From positions 124,001-188,000 of the forward strand of contig JAVRFU010000166.1 of assembly GCA_032717465.1 (NCBI GenBank): a stretch of DNA of 64,000 bases, given 5' to 3'. Below, in pieces: positions 41,801 through 50,276 of the stretch. The notes under the pieces are model-generated. The model saw nothing but the letters and a program-made list of their open reading frames with translations, did not search any database and was not told the DNA's origin. A program made the translations under genes and the position numbers. This DNA is from Coenobita brevimanus (lineage: Eukaryota; Arthropoda; Malacostraca; Decapoda; Coenobitidae). Numbering within the stretch: position 1 is the stretch's first letter; every line of letters begins with the position of its first letter.

Positions 41801-42088
41801 CCCGTCTAGCAGCAAACTCCCATTCCTTTTCTGTCCAACTCTCTAACGCATGAGTTAACCATTACTCCCAGTCCTTCATTTACGCAACAGGTCAACTCTG
41901 GAACTGTCTCCCTCTATCTGTATTTCCTGCTTCCTATGATCTCCAGTCTTTCAAACGCAGTGTGTCCATGCATCTTGAAATAATTGGATCTTGAATTTGG
42001 CTCTCTCTTGTATTTTGTTTCTCTGTAGGATGGAACAGTTATTGCAGGCTCGTGGCTTTTGGTTCCTTCTTCCTCACATAAAAAAAAA
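38830..42088 (+). mobile_element. Jockey-type LINE, long but broken copy
   Basis: Fragments in order: LLLHFCNIRCLSTNF and endonuclease remnants (39100-39400); SDHNLITLTCP (39800) for the SDH box; HFGAADWEALRQYFF linker (39875-39925); NTNKAYGPDGVLPVVLKN (40510-40560) for RT motif 1; GRSTGDRLTYLSDSW (40815-40860), ALDISKAFDRVWHKSL (40900-40945), VPRGSVLSPTLFLLF (41075-41120), and SYADNSTLHLS (41160-41190), where the second catalytic Asp is Asn. The post-RT tail LGVSFTQDLCWKDHI (41420-41465) follows. It ends in 'cacat' plus about 10 A at 42079-42088. Stops at 39690, 40798 and 40966 and elsewhere break the frame. Confidence 0.83.
39362..39455 (+). repeat. 47-bp tandem duplication inside the LINE endonuclease
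   Basis: The unit starting TCTGAATTCTCAACACTCTG occurs exactly twice, at 39362-39408 and 39409-39455. The second copy resumes the endonuclease reading. Two perfect copies indicate a recent slippage or an assembly stutter. Confidence 0.9.
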
Positions 42089-43040
42089 GTTAAAGTGAAA
42101 ACTTGTAATAGTGTGTCTGGTGTCACACTTGATAGTGTAGTAGTAATGGTGTATTTGGTGTCACACTTGGTAGTGAATATACTACGAAGTTAGTATTTTA
42201 TAGTATATAGTAAGTTGCTGCCACAGGGCCCACGTAGGTAACAATGCCACTATGAAGGTGCTAACCTGTTAACATCAGGGTGCTAATCCTGGTGTGGGCA
42301 GTTAGTGCCATTTGACTCAGGTATCTATCTATCCTGTGGTGGTTGGAAGGTAAAGCAGATACCTTGGGTAACATGTAGGGGGGGTAAATGTGGTAACCTA
42401 CCGGGATGATGAAATGGTCTTGTAGCCCAGGATTAGTGGCTGAATAACCTGTCACAGGCCCAGAGAGCTACTGATAGTTATCTCAGATAACACCTAGGGA
42501 TGGTAACTGGTAATGTGGATGACATGGTGGCCTTGTATACCAGGTTAGTGGCTGAATAACATTTCAGAGACTCAGAGGCCTAAGTTACAAAGATAAGTAC
42601 CATGGCTAAGTGCCTGTTTGGATGTTCTTTCTTGCAGTTAAGGCCTAGTAAATTACTAATTGCATGCAAAAGTTCCATTATTGTCTGTAAAGCTGATTTG
42701 TGTTTTCCCTCAAATTTTCAGTACCAGCTGTTTGAAAAAAACTGATATTTTAGAGCACATCTTAAACTTATAGTGATTACAGTATTACCTGTTTCTCTGT
42801 CATATCTATTGTGGTTTTATAATAATTCTTTGTTTCCTCATAACTGGTAACCATTTCTCTCCAGTGATGTCTTATTAAAATTTTATTCCATGAGAGGAAA
42901 CCTGGTTTGATTTGATTCCACCAGAATTTAATTGATGCCAAGGATAACTTGATGTTGACAGACTATATTGGGATACAACAGGCATCCAGTTAATAATAAG
43001 CAGGAGAGCAAGTATGTATGAGGTTAGCTTGGCCCTGATT
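42089..43040. other. GFM1 intron with diverged internal repeats, no gene
   Basis: A diverged tandem repeat of roughly 115 bases is visible: 'aggattagtggctgaataac' at 42430 and 'aggttagtggctgaataac' at 42543, each preceded by a 'gggtaacatg/gataacacct' phrase. A 'ggtgtcacacttg' phrase occurs twice at 42120-42133 and 42159-42171. No coding signal was found. Confidence 0.5.
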
Positions 43041-43047
43041 TTTGTCC

Positions 43048-43250
43048 TTTTGCAGCTTATTTCATGCAGCTCCATTTCAGAGTAAGACCATCCTGTTGCT
43101 CTACATCCATTCCATAACACTTCTTCTTGGGTAGCCTCATGTTCTATTGCTATCTCTTGTTATAACTCGGTATTCAAGATGGAGAGAGGGCAGTTTTAGG
43201 CCAGGTTAGAGTAAAAGGGGCATAGTGGTGTGGAAAGGGAGATGGGGTTG
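43048..43250 (+). repeat. R3 dispersed repeat, copy 2
   Basis: Second copy of the sequence at 38600-38790: 'cttatttcatgcagctcc', 'ccataacacttcttcttggg' and 'gggcagttttaggccaggtt'. Both copies lie in the same GFM1 intron. Confidence 0.55.
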
Positions 43251-43344
43251 ATGAAGGTGTTAACAATACTTTATATGCATTTTACTGAGGCAGTGGTATG
43301 GGTTAGCTATTTCATCTTGACAGACTGTGTATGAATGCCAACAG

Positions 43345-43539
43345 GAATCCATGCATGTTCCTGACCCAGTGATAGCGATGTCCATCAAGCCCAAACACAC
43401 AAAGGACATCGACTCATTCAGCAAGGCAGTTAACAGATTCACGAGGGAGGATCCCACCTACCGTGTCACCTGGGACACTGACAACAAAGAGACCATTGCC
43501 TCGGATATGGGAGAACTGCACCTTGAAATATATGCACAG
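43345..43539 (+). CDS. GFM1: GFM1, exon in domain III
   Basis: The acceptor ATGCCAACAG ends at 43344. In phase 0 the exon encodes [40 protein letters not shown] and the block [11 protein letters not shown], matching domain III of GFM1. The residue before MGELHLEI is Asp where EF-G proteins have Gly, an unusual change at a conserved site. The donor is CACAG|GTCAGT at 43540. The next protein block of the family (R-L-E-R-E-Y) was not found in the remaining 20 kb, so further exons lie beyond the window or are missing. Confidence 0.92.
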
Positions 43540-43642
43540 GTCAGTATACTTACCTTCAAGCACTTGCGTGCATGTAATACTTCCAGCCAGCCTCTCATCA
43601 TACAAACTTTCATTTATCCAGCATGAGCTTAGGAGCCAGGAG

Positions 43643-43813
43643 TGATGAATTTGCTCATAGTCAGCAGAGGTAACAAGGAGACACAGCAGCACATTATCCT
43701 CTTTAATATGACAGCTCCACATAACCGCCGCCATGCAGCGCCCACCGTTGCCAGCACCCAAAACAAAAACAAAACAAAACAAATGAAGGCAGAGATGCGA
43801 CATTAACTTAACA
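43643..43813 (-). repeat. copia 3' LTR (171 bp)
   Basis: On the minus strand it starts TGTTAAGTTAATGTCGC and ends AAATTCATCA, the canonical TG...CA borders. It has an ACAAAACAAA-type expansion 11 bases longer than the other LTR (43755-43787). Confidence 0.92.
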
Positions 43814-43906
43814 GAATTCCCTCTCTTCTTTCTTTTAAAAAAAATGATACAACAATAATTTAACAGAATTCCCTCGTTTCTTTCTTTAAAAAAATAATAA
43901 CTTTTC
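43814..43906 (-). promoter_or_regulatory. Duplicated polypurine tract / LTR junction
   Basis: On the minus strand, a purine run (AAAGAAAGAAGAGAGGG) followed by AATTC and TGTTAA abuts the 3' LTR. The same junction, purine run with GAGGGAATTC then TGTTAA, occurs a second time about 50 bases upstream (around 43858-43890). The purine tract primes plus-strand DNA. A second tract with an attached LTR start is unusual and may record an earlier mis-primed reverse transcription. Confidence 0.7.
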
Positions 43907-43926
43907 CAAAAAGACACAAACTTTAG

Positions 43927-46900
43927 TTACATACCTATGTCAGTAAGATCTCCCTTTTGCAAAATGTTTAACAATTTGAAAGTATTCACTCCTTTCTTTG
44001 TAAGGCAATCAGACAATTGCAATTCTGATCTAACCCAAATCATCTTTAAACAACCTTCCTGTATTAGCTGTTTTAGTGTGGCTAAATCTATTCTCAATCT
44101 CTTTTCACTTACATTTTTCATGGAGTGAACATTTTCAACCAAAGAATGATTATCCACATAGCAACAAATAGGAATTACATTCTTTTCATGTTCATGAAAC
44201 AGGATTTCAGACAGGACACTTCCCAAATAATAGCACATATCTACAGCATCTGATGCAGCAAGGGTTTCAGCAGCCAAAGTGCTTTTAACTACTCTTCTTA
44301 TTTTCTTTGCCTCCCATGCAAGTGGACAACTTTTACCATCTTCTCCAACAAGAAATATTATGAACCCTTCAGCACTTGAATATCCATCAGGCAAACTAGC
44401 ATGGGATGCATCACTAAAGGCTACCAGCTTGATCTTGTTCAAATCTCCTAAGTGAGAAAACTTTAAACTACAGTCCACCATTTCTGTTTTTCTCAAACAC
44501 TTGTTGGCTTGGATCACATTATCTACCTTGGGATGGTTCAGAACACAACTCATGTCAAGCACATCATAACTCACATCAGGTCTAGTATTTGTACTCAACC
44601 ATCCAATCTGACCAACTAGACTTCTAAGATTTTCCTGCTCTATTGCATTACAATATTCCATCTTATTACAGCCTCGAGTGACATTGACAGGTATAGGTTT
44701 TACATTCTTAAGATACTCATTTTGACTCAAGGTTATTCCACTATCATCTTGTTTCACTTCTAGACCAATTTATTTGAAAACACCAGATGTTTCCATTCCT
44801 ACCTGAAACTCTGACTTAATCTTTGTAATTTCATGATCTCTGAACACTTCAGTTCCACCCCATATAAAATCATCTACATGCATTAGAAAAACACCTGACA
44901 GTTCAGCTTCATGATACCAATAAAATCCAGCTGGATCTGCCTTCAGTTGAGTACATCCCAGTTTTATGAGTAATGTTTTGACTGTGAAATACCATACCCT
45001 TGCTGCATCATTCAATCCATAAACACATTTGTTGAGCTTCCACAGAACCTTCTCAGAACAAACAGCTTCTTTTGGTGGCCTCAAAAATACCTCTCTTTCA
45101 AAATTATCTCCTTGGAGAAAAGCAGCTTTGATATCAATGGAGTTACATTTCCAGTTCATAGAAGCCATAAGTGACAAAAATATTCTCAAAATCTCTTTGC
45201 CTCCAGTGGGGGAATCTGTCCTAATGTGGTGGGATTCCTCAAATCCACGTGCTACAAGTCTAGCTTTTACCTGTTGTTTACCATTTACATTTTTCTCAGT
45301 ACACACCCACCTCACAGACAATGATTGTTGACCTCTGTCTGGTACTTCCTCATACACTTTAAATTTTTGCCAGTTCTCTAACTCTCTTTGTTTTGCTCTT
45401 AGCACATCAACATCACTTTGCCTAGCATCAGATAGGAATACTTCATTGGTGTCTAGAGTCAATGGTTCATTATCCTTCTATTGTGGTGGAATGGAGGATT
45501 CCTCCTGCCACTGTTTCACCCCTAAAGCCCAGTCTATTGACTTAGGCGCACAACCATCATCCTGAATATTGAACCAGTTTTTGTACATTCCTGTTGCCTT
45601 ACCCGCACGACTTAAAATAGTAGCTACTCTCCATTCATCAGAGTCAACAGGTCTGTACCTCACTCTCTGTCCTACCTTCGGAATGCTAACAGATCTAATT
45701 GAGAGAGAATCCTGTTCAGTGTCTTTCCTGTGTATGTCCTCTATGATCTCATTATCATCTGAGGTGCTCTCATCAGCTTCATCGTCATCTACGTCATGAA
45801 CAGTTCCAATGACATTATTATTTAAGGTACAAACATCATCATTATTTGACCTACTTCTTACTTCACCTAAAAGCCTCTCTTTACCATTCTCAATATCAGT
45901 GCTCATATCATACTTCATTTCCGTAACTCTTGTTACATGTACCTTTACAATATAATTTCCATGTTTAATGATGACAGTTTTACCTTCCTGACCTGTTACT
46001 GTACCAGGTCCCTTCCATTCATTATCACTCTCTCTTTTGAAATACACAAGCTCTCCTTTCTGGAAGGTCCTTCCAGCAGGCCTAACCTGATGCCTTAATG
46101 CACGTCTTATTCTTTCTGAAGTCTCAGCCCTTATAAATGCCTGGCGACTTGTATGAAGAGCATTCAGGTGCTTACCAAGTGTTTCACTTATTGTTGTGCC
46201 TTCCAGAGCTGGTAATGAATCATTCATGACATTAGGGAGCTTAGGGTTTCTGCCAAAAACCAATTGATATGGACTGTAACCCCCCACCATCTGCAAACAA
46301 TTTTTAGCATTTACAGCCCAAGCAAGTGCTATGTGTAGAGGACATGTGGGTTGATCAGCTATTATTTTCCTCACCATCTCATCAATTACTGCATGGTTCC
46401 TCTCACAGAGTCCATTGCTAAATGGACTCTCTGCAGCTGTGTGCATCACTCTAATATTTAAGTTCTCACACATGTCAGAAAACTCCTCATTGGCAAATTC
46501 TCCTCCATTATCAGCCAAAAATTTGTCTGGTGAACCTATACCAGTTCCTATCCACATTTCTACAACTTTATCAATGATCGTCTTCCTCCTCTTATCATAT
46601 ATAATTACAGACCTACTGTATCGTGTGGCAACATCAACAAGGTGCAAGAAGTATACCTCCCCTTTCTTCCACTCTTTTAAATCTATGGCCACAACCTCAT
46701 TAAAATCTCTGGCTAAAGGTAAACTCACCACAGGCCTAGAAGGGGTTTTCTTATACTTCCTACAAATATTGCAATCATCAGTTATTTCCTTCACCAATCT
46801 GAAATAGTCTGTATCCTGTACCCCAGCGTCCTTCAATAACTGACTTAGACGTTTTACAGAGGGATGGGCAAACTGTTTGTGCAACTTCAACACACACTTC

Positions 46901-48357
46901 TTTTTTTCTTTCTTATCTGAACCTACAGTGAACATGACTTGCTTTACATCACTGGAATTGTTCTCTGTGATTGGAATACAATAATGACCCGAGACAGTAC
47001 ATTGTAACTTAATGCTCTTACCTAGCACAACTGCACAGTCATTTTCAACATCTAACTTAACTTTAGCTCTTTTCATTGATGGCTTACCAAATAGGAGAGG
47101 TATGTCACATTCTACTACATCAGATTTAATTTTACAATGGAAACCTGCCAAAACACATGGAAATGTAACCTTCTTTAAAGAGGGAACAACTACACCATCA
47201 CCAAATTTAAAGGTAGCTCCACTATTTTCTTCATGAACTTTCATACGTTTGTCATCAGGCAGTGAATCTAAGTAACTCTGTAGCCATTCCACCCCACAAA
47301 CAGTAGATGAACATGCAGAATCCAGTACAGCACAGTTGAAGGTGTCACCAACTAAATTTCTCATTTCATCACAGGACCCACTTCCACATGTTAGGTACAC
47401 TTCATCCTCGTCTTTAGGTCCACATTCAGGAAGTGACTCTACCTTTGCTTCATATACCTTTTTCTCTCTGTTTGTACATTTATTTGCATAATGATACTCA
47501 GATCTACATATATGACATCGCGTAACATTACCTCTTGAGTCCACTGGGTTCTTTCGTGTACCCTTTTCAGTTCCACTCACAAAATTCCTGTAGCTAGGTC
47601 TATGTCCTCTTGTGGTGTTGTTGTTTCCTCCGCCAGTGCTGTTACCATTCCTCTTGTATCTCCCTTTGTCCGTAAAATTCACTTCCTCAGCAACATACAC
47701 TGGCTCTGTCTTTATGGTGATGCCAGAATGAGCTTGGGAACTTTCTTGTGCAGCACTCGATGCAGGTACAGACTTAATCCCGAAGAATTTTCTGAGAGCT
47801 TCTACCATTTGTTGAAACATAGTATCTGGCTTACTGTAATCCACTGCTGTTAAAGCTAATTGCTTGTCTCTATGTGATAGGCCTGCACAGTCAAGTAATT
47901 TAAATGCTAGGATACAGTTAGGAATGATAATGCCATGCTTTGATAGTTTCTTGTGCCGTTTTTCAAACTCAGTTATGTAGGCCTCTATGCTGCTGCTCTC
48001 ACTTATCCGGAAAGTATCAAATTCAGACCAAGAATCATAAGCACTGGTTAATTTATCCTTCATGTACCACTTATCAAGACTTTGTAGCAGTTTAGTCATA
48101 CCATCTTCACAATTCAAGTCTTGGATATTAACTTCACTAAAAACTCTGTCCCTTACCTCACTGCCCTCCAGAAAGGACAGGGCAACACTTAAAGCTTGTT
48201 TCTTAGGAGGTATAGTTGTCACTATCTGCCAAGCTTCCAGTTCGATTTTCCACCTCTCATAACTCTTGTCCCCACCAAAAACAGGTGGAACACACTTCCC
48301 AGCTTGGCCACTCATCTTCTCAGTCGTATCTCGGTCTTCTTTAAATATACAGATCAC
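43927..48357 (-). pseudogene. copia gag-pol polyprotein with two in-frame stops
   Basis: One uninterrupted frame of 1,477 codons except for two stops. Gag is at residues 1-300, with a zinc knuckle CHICRSEYHYANKC near 280. The protease core AVLDSACSST is near 345. The integrase has an H-H/C-C-like HKQFAHPSVKRL...CNICRKY region (about 490-545), the catalytic DLKEW, and DNGGEFANEEF; the Glu follows in NGLCERN. A TAG at 45478 precedes the RT, and a TAA at 44770 precedes the end of RT. The RT (45462-44770) has VRWVCTEKNVNGKQQVKARL, FLQGDNFEREVFLRPPKE and HVDDFIWGG. RNase H (44757-43927) has VAFSDASHASLPDG and ETLAASDAVD. No frameshift exists, so each stop is a single-codon change. Readthrough is conceivable but unproven; the copy is best treated as recently inactivated. 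Confidence 0.9.
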
Positions 48358-48376
48358 CTCTGCTGACCCAACTACG

Positions 48377-48387
48377 CTCTGCTACCA
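48377..48387 (-). promoter_or_regulatory. copia primer-binding site (initiator tRNA-Met)
   Basis: Two bases inside the 5' LTR, the minus strand reads TGGTAGCAGAG, which is the complement of the 3' end of animal initiator tRNA-Met (CTCTGCTACCA). This is the usual primer for copia elements and fixes the inner edge of the LTR. Confidence 0.88.
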
Positions 48388-48389
48388 TT

Positions 48390-48549
48390 TGATGAATTTG
48401 CTCATAGTCAGCAGAGGTAACAAGGAGACACAGCAGCACATTATCCTCCTTAATATGACAGCTCCACATAACCGCCACCATGCAGCGCCCACCGTTGCCA
48501 GAACACAAAACAAAACAAATGAAGGCAGAGATGCGACATTAACTTAACA
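48390..48549 (-). repeat. copia 5' LTR (160 bp)
   Basis: Same borders as the 3' LTR. It should contain the promoter on the minus strand. No obvious TATA box was identified. Confidence 0.92.
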
Positions 48550-48550
48550 A

Positions 48551-48690
48551 TGGATGTGTTCTTATTAGTGAAAAGGCACAGTATATCTCAGTGAGTTTTA
48601 AGGTGGAATGGGATGTGGAAAGCCAAGAGGATGGCACGACATGATAATAAATGATTGTGTTGAGTAAATGAGGTATGGAAATTGAAACAA
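48551..48690 (+). mobile_element. RTE-B LINE, diverged 3' fragment
   Basis: 'gtgaaaaggcacagtatatctcagtga' and the following 'gtggaaagccaagaggatgg' and 'gaggtatggaaattg' align by eye with 31858-31965 of the RTE-B copy. It begins right at the edge of the copia 5' LTR, while the other side of copia has no RTE-B sequence. Confidence 0.5.
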
Positions 48691-48824
48691 AAAAACTAAC
48701 AAAGGCTAGAAGAGTGTACCATACTGTATAAGAATGCAGACAAAGGTTTCATTTCTATACAGTGTACCATATTTAACTTGATGTTTGATAGAATGACTTA
48801 TCCATAGGTTTTATGCAATGCATT

Positions 48825-48905
48825 CATCCATCCATCCATCCATCAGCCAATCCTACGTTGCCCCATGAGGAGCGTAGGAGCCCGGGCTAGGCAGTTGGTC
48901 CTGAG
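48825..48905 (-). repeat. SINE-1 3' fragment
   Basis: CATCCATCCATCCATCCATC tail, then 'ttgccccatgaggagcgtag' and 'ggcagttggtcctga'. It is truncated before the tRNA-like part. Confidence 0.8.
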
Positions 48906-49225
48906 ATTCAAAAAAAGGGGAAAAAAAGCACACATACTCTGTAAAAAAATGTTTGCATTGCCTTTTTCATGAGACAGAACCAAGTTTTCTAAAGCTTTAT
49001 CGCTGACTTGATTGTTGTGTTGCATGACTCTAATGATAGTTCTCCTACTGTTGCCTTTTATATTAGCTGCAATGGTATCTAGAGCTTACACACCTCATTT
49101 TCATTTTGTTGGAAAATAGGGTTGAGATGATAATGAGAATGTGATTACTTCCAATCCATAGGTATAAAAAAAAAAGTAAGATGATGGTGATGATGATGAC
49201 GACTAAATTTTTTTGTATCTTTTCA

Positions 49226-49500
49226 GTACTGTAGGTAGTGATGATGAAGGAACCACAGAAAGCATTTAGGCGAGGACTCCACATAATAAAAGCACCAACA
49301 ACACTGCAAGTAGAAGTCTGGAATCCTCGGTAGTCATGGAGAACCCCCCCTGGGAGTGAGTCAACTCCAGAGCCCCTCGGAGAGCCACCCTCAGCCCCTA
49401 TCACCATCACCCCCAGAGAGCACCTGATCCTAAACCCACAGGCTGTCAGTGACACAAGCTTTAAGGACACCCAGGATTCAATTACGGAATCTTCACTCAG
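49226..49500 (+). other. Exon-like block with an in-frame stop
   Basis: A good acceptor (TATCTTTTCAG, ending about 49226) and a good donor (TCACTCAG|GTAGGT at 49501) enclose one frame that reads EPQKAFRRGLHIIKAPTTLQ, VEVWNPR, stop, then PLGEPPSAPITITPREHLIL and VSDTSFKDTQDSITESSLR. The single TAG at about 49336 breaks it. A run of seven C lies just after. It could be a decayed exon, a 5' UTR exon or chance. It does not match GFM1 as I know it. Confidence 0.3.
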
Positions 49501-49568
49501 GTAGGTGGTGATCAGAAATAGTAGTGGGTATCTCTTTGTATGTTACAGTTTTAATCCCTTCAATCTTG

Positions 49569-49715
49569 AAAAGAGAAACCTGTACTGTACACAGGAAAAA
49601 TCATCTGATATGTTACCAATATGCTGGGAATCGAACCCGTGGTGTAGTGGTATGCTGCCTGGCTCTCACCTAAGAGTCCCGGGTTCGATTCCCGGTATAT
49701 TGGTAACATATCAGA
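49569..49715 (+). mobile_element. tRNA-Glu-like hairpin retroposon with 13-bp duplication
   Basis: A 147-bp insertion is bordered by the direct repeat CCCTTCAATCTTG (49556-49568 and 49716-49728). Inside, a 36-bp inverted repeat (49604-49639 and 49680-49715; 34 of 36 positions complementary, and the two exceptions are G-U pairs in a plus-strand RNA) encloses a 40-base tRNA-like core. An 11-base palindromic stretch CCTGTACTGTACACAGG lies at 49579-49595. The 13-bp duplication points to target-primed or similar insertion. I know of no described family with this layout. Confidence 0.75.
49633..49698 (+). tRNA. tRNA-Glu(CTC)-like sequence, probable pseudogene
   Basis: It has an A-box TGGTGTAGTGG (49640-49650), an anticodon loop CTCTCAC with anticodon CTC (Glu), and a T arm CCGGGTTCGATTCCCGG (49679-49695) with a perfect 5-bp stem. 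The would-be acceptor halves, GAACCCG on the 5' side and TATATTG on the 3' side, do not pair. Instead the 5' flank is an inverted copy of the T arm. A cloverleaf is therefore not possible at the acceptor stem, and the sequence is more likely a Pol III-promoter-bearing retroposon than a working tRNA gene. Confidence 0.6.
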
Positions 49716-49986
49716 CCCTTCAATCTTGGTGACTTTCCTTTTAGTTTAGTCTTGCTGCTCCCAGATGATTTGATTCAACTTAGGAAAGGCTTCTGTTATT
49801 GAAAGCTACTTCTAAACCCTCCAGTTCAAAAAATCTCTCCTTAACTGAATGGAATCATCAAGAATTGACAATAATAAATTGAAATTTGACATCTCAGACT
49901 CAGTGGGTTAGGATACTCATTGTGCAGTTACAGAATTTTCTCATAGGTAGACAGTGCTAAAGTATAGTAGTGATCACACAGTACTG

Positions 49987-50276
49987 TACGTCTTCCACCC
50001 CTTCCATCTGCTCTAGCGCATACCTTCCCAATCTTTCTTCCACTATGCTCTTATACTTTGTAATTTTCTCACTATCTTGCAATTTCTCCACTCTTCTCAC
50101 AGGAGTTGCTTCCTCCTGTCTTCCCCTTCGTCTCCTCAACCACTATCTTTGCAGCTCTACCTTGGCCATCACTAAGTGATGGTCCGAGACTCCATTCCCC
50201 CACCCTCTCCACACTCCTGCATCCAACACTTGTCTTCTCATTCGCTCATCCACACACACGTAGTCTATCATTGCCT
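49987..50276 (-). mobile_element. RTE-A LINE, internal fragment
   Basis: Minus-strand pieces read YVCVDERMRRQVLDAGVWRG, GNGVSDHHLVMAKVELQR (SDH box of the endonuclease) and the basic linker RRRGRQEEATPVRRVEKLQD, ending at about 49987. It is truncated on both sides, and sequence is close to the copy at 32.9-35.6 kb. Confidence 0.85.

Larger units (their letters stand above)
43643..48549 (-). mobile_element. Ty1/copia LTR retrotransposon, GalEa-like
   Basis: Two near-identical LTRs bound a 4.9-kb element whose single gag-pol frame runs 48357 to 43927 on the minus strand in the order gag, protease, integrase, RT, RNase H, which is copia order. The LTRs differ by about four substitutions and one 11-base indel, so insertion is recent. 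The short LTRs and the RT box HVDDFIWGG resemble the GalEa group described from crustaceans. That assignment is from memory and moderate. A primer-binding site complementary to initiator tRNA-Met and a purine-rich tract are present. The flanking pentamers (AGGAG left, ATGGA right) do not match, so no target duplication is seen. Confidence 0.93.

Noticed and set aside
43643..48549. Endogenous retrovirus
   Set aside because: Domain order is integrase before RT and there is no envelope-like ORF, so it is a copia-type LTR retrotransposon.
49633..49698. A functional tRNA-Glu gene
   Set aside because: The acceptor halves do not pair, and the 5' flank is an inverted copy of the T arm. The 13-bp duplication marks an insertion. 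Kept as a tRNA-like retroposon instead.
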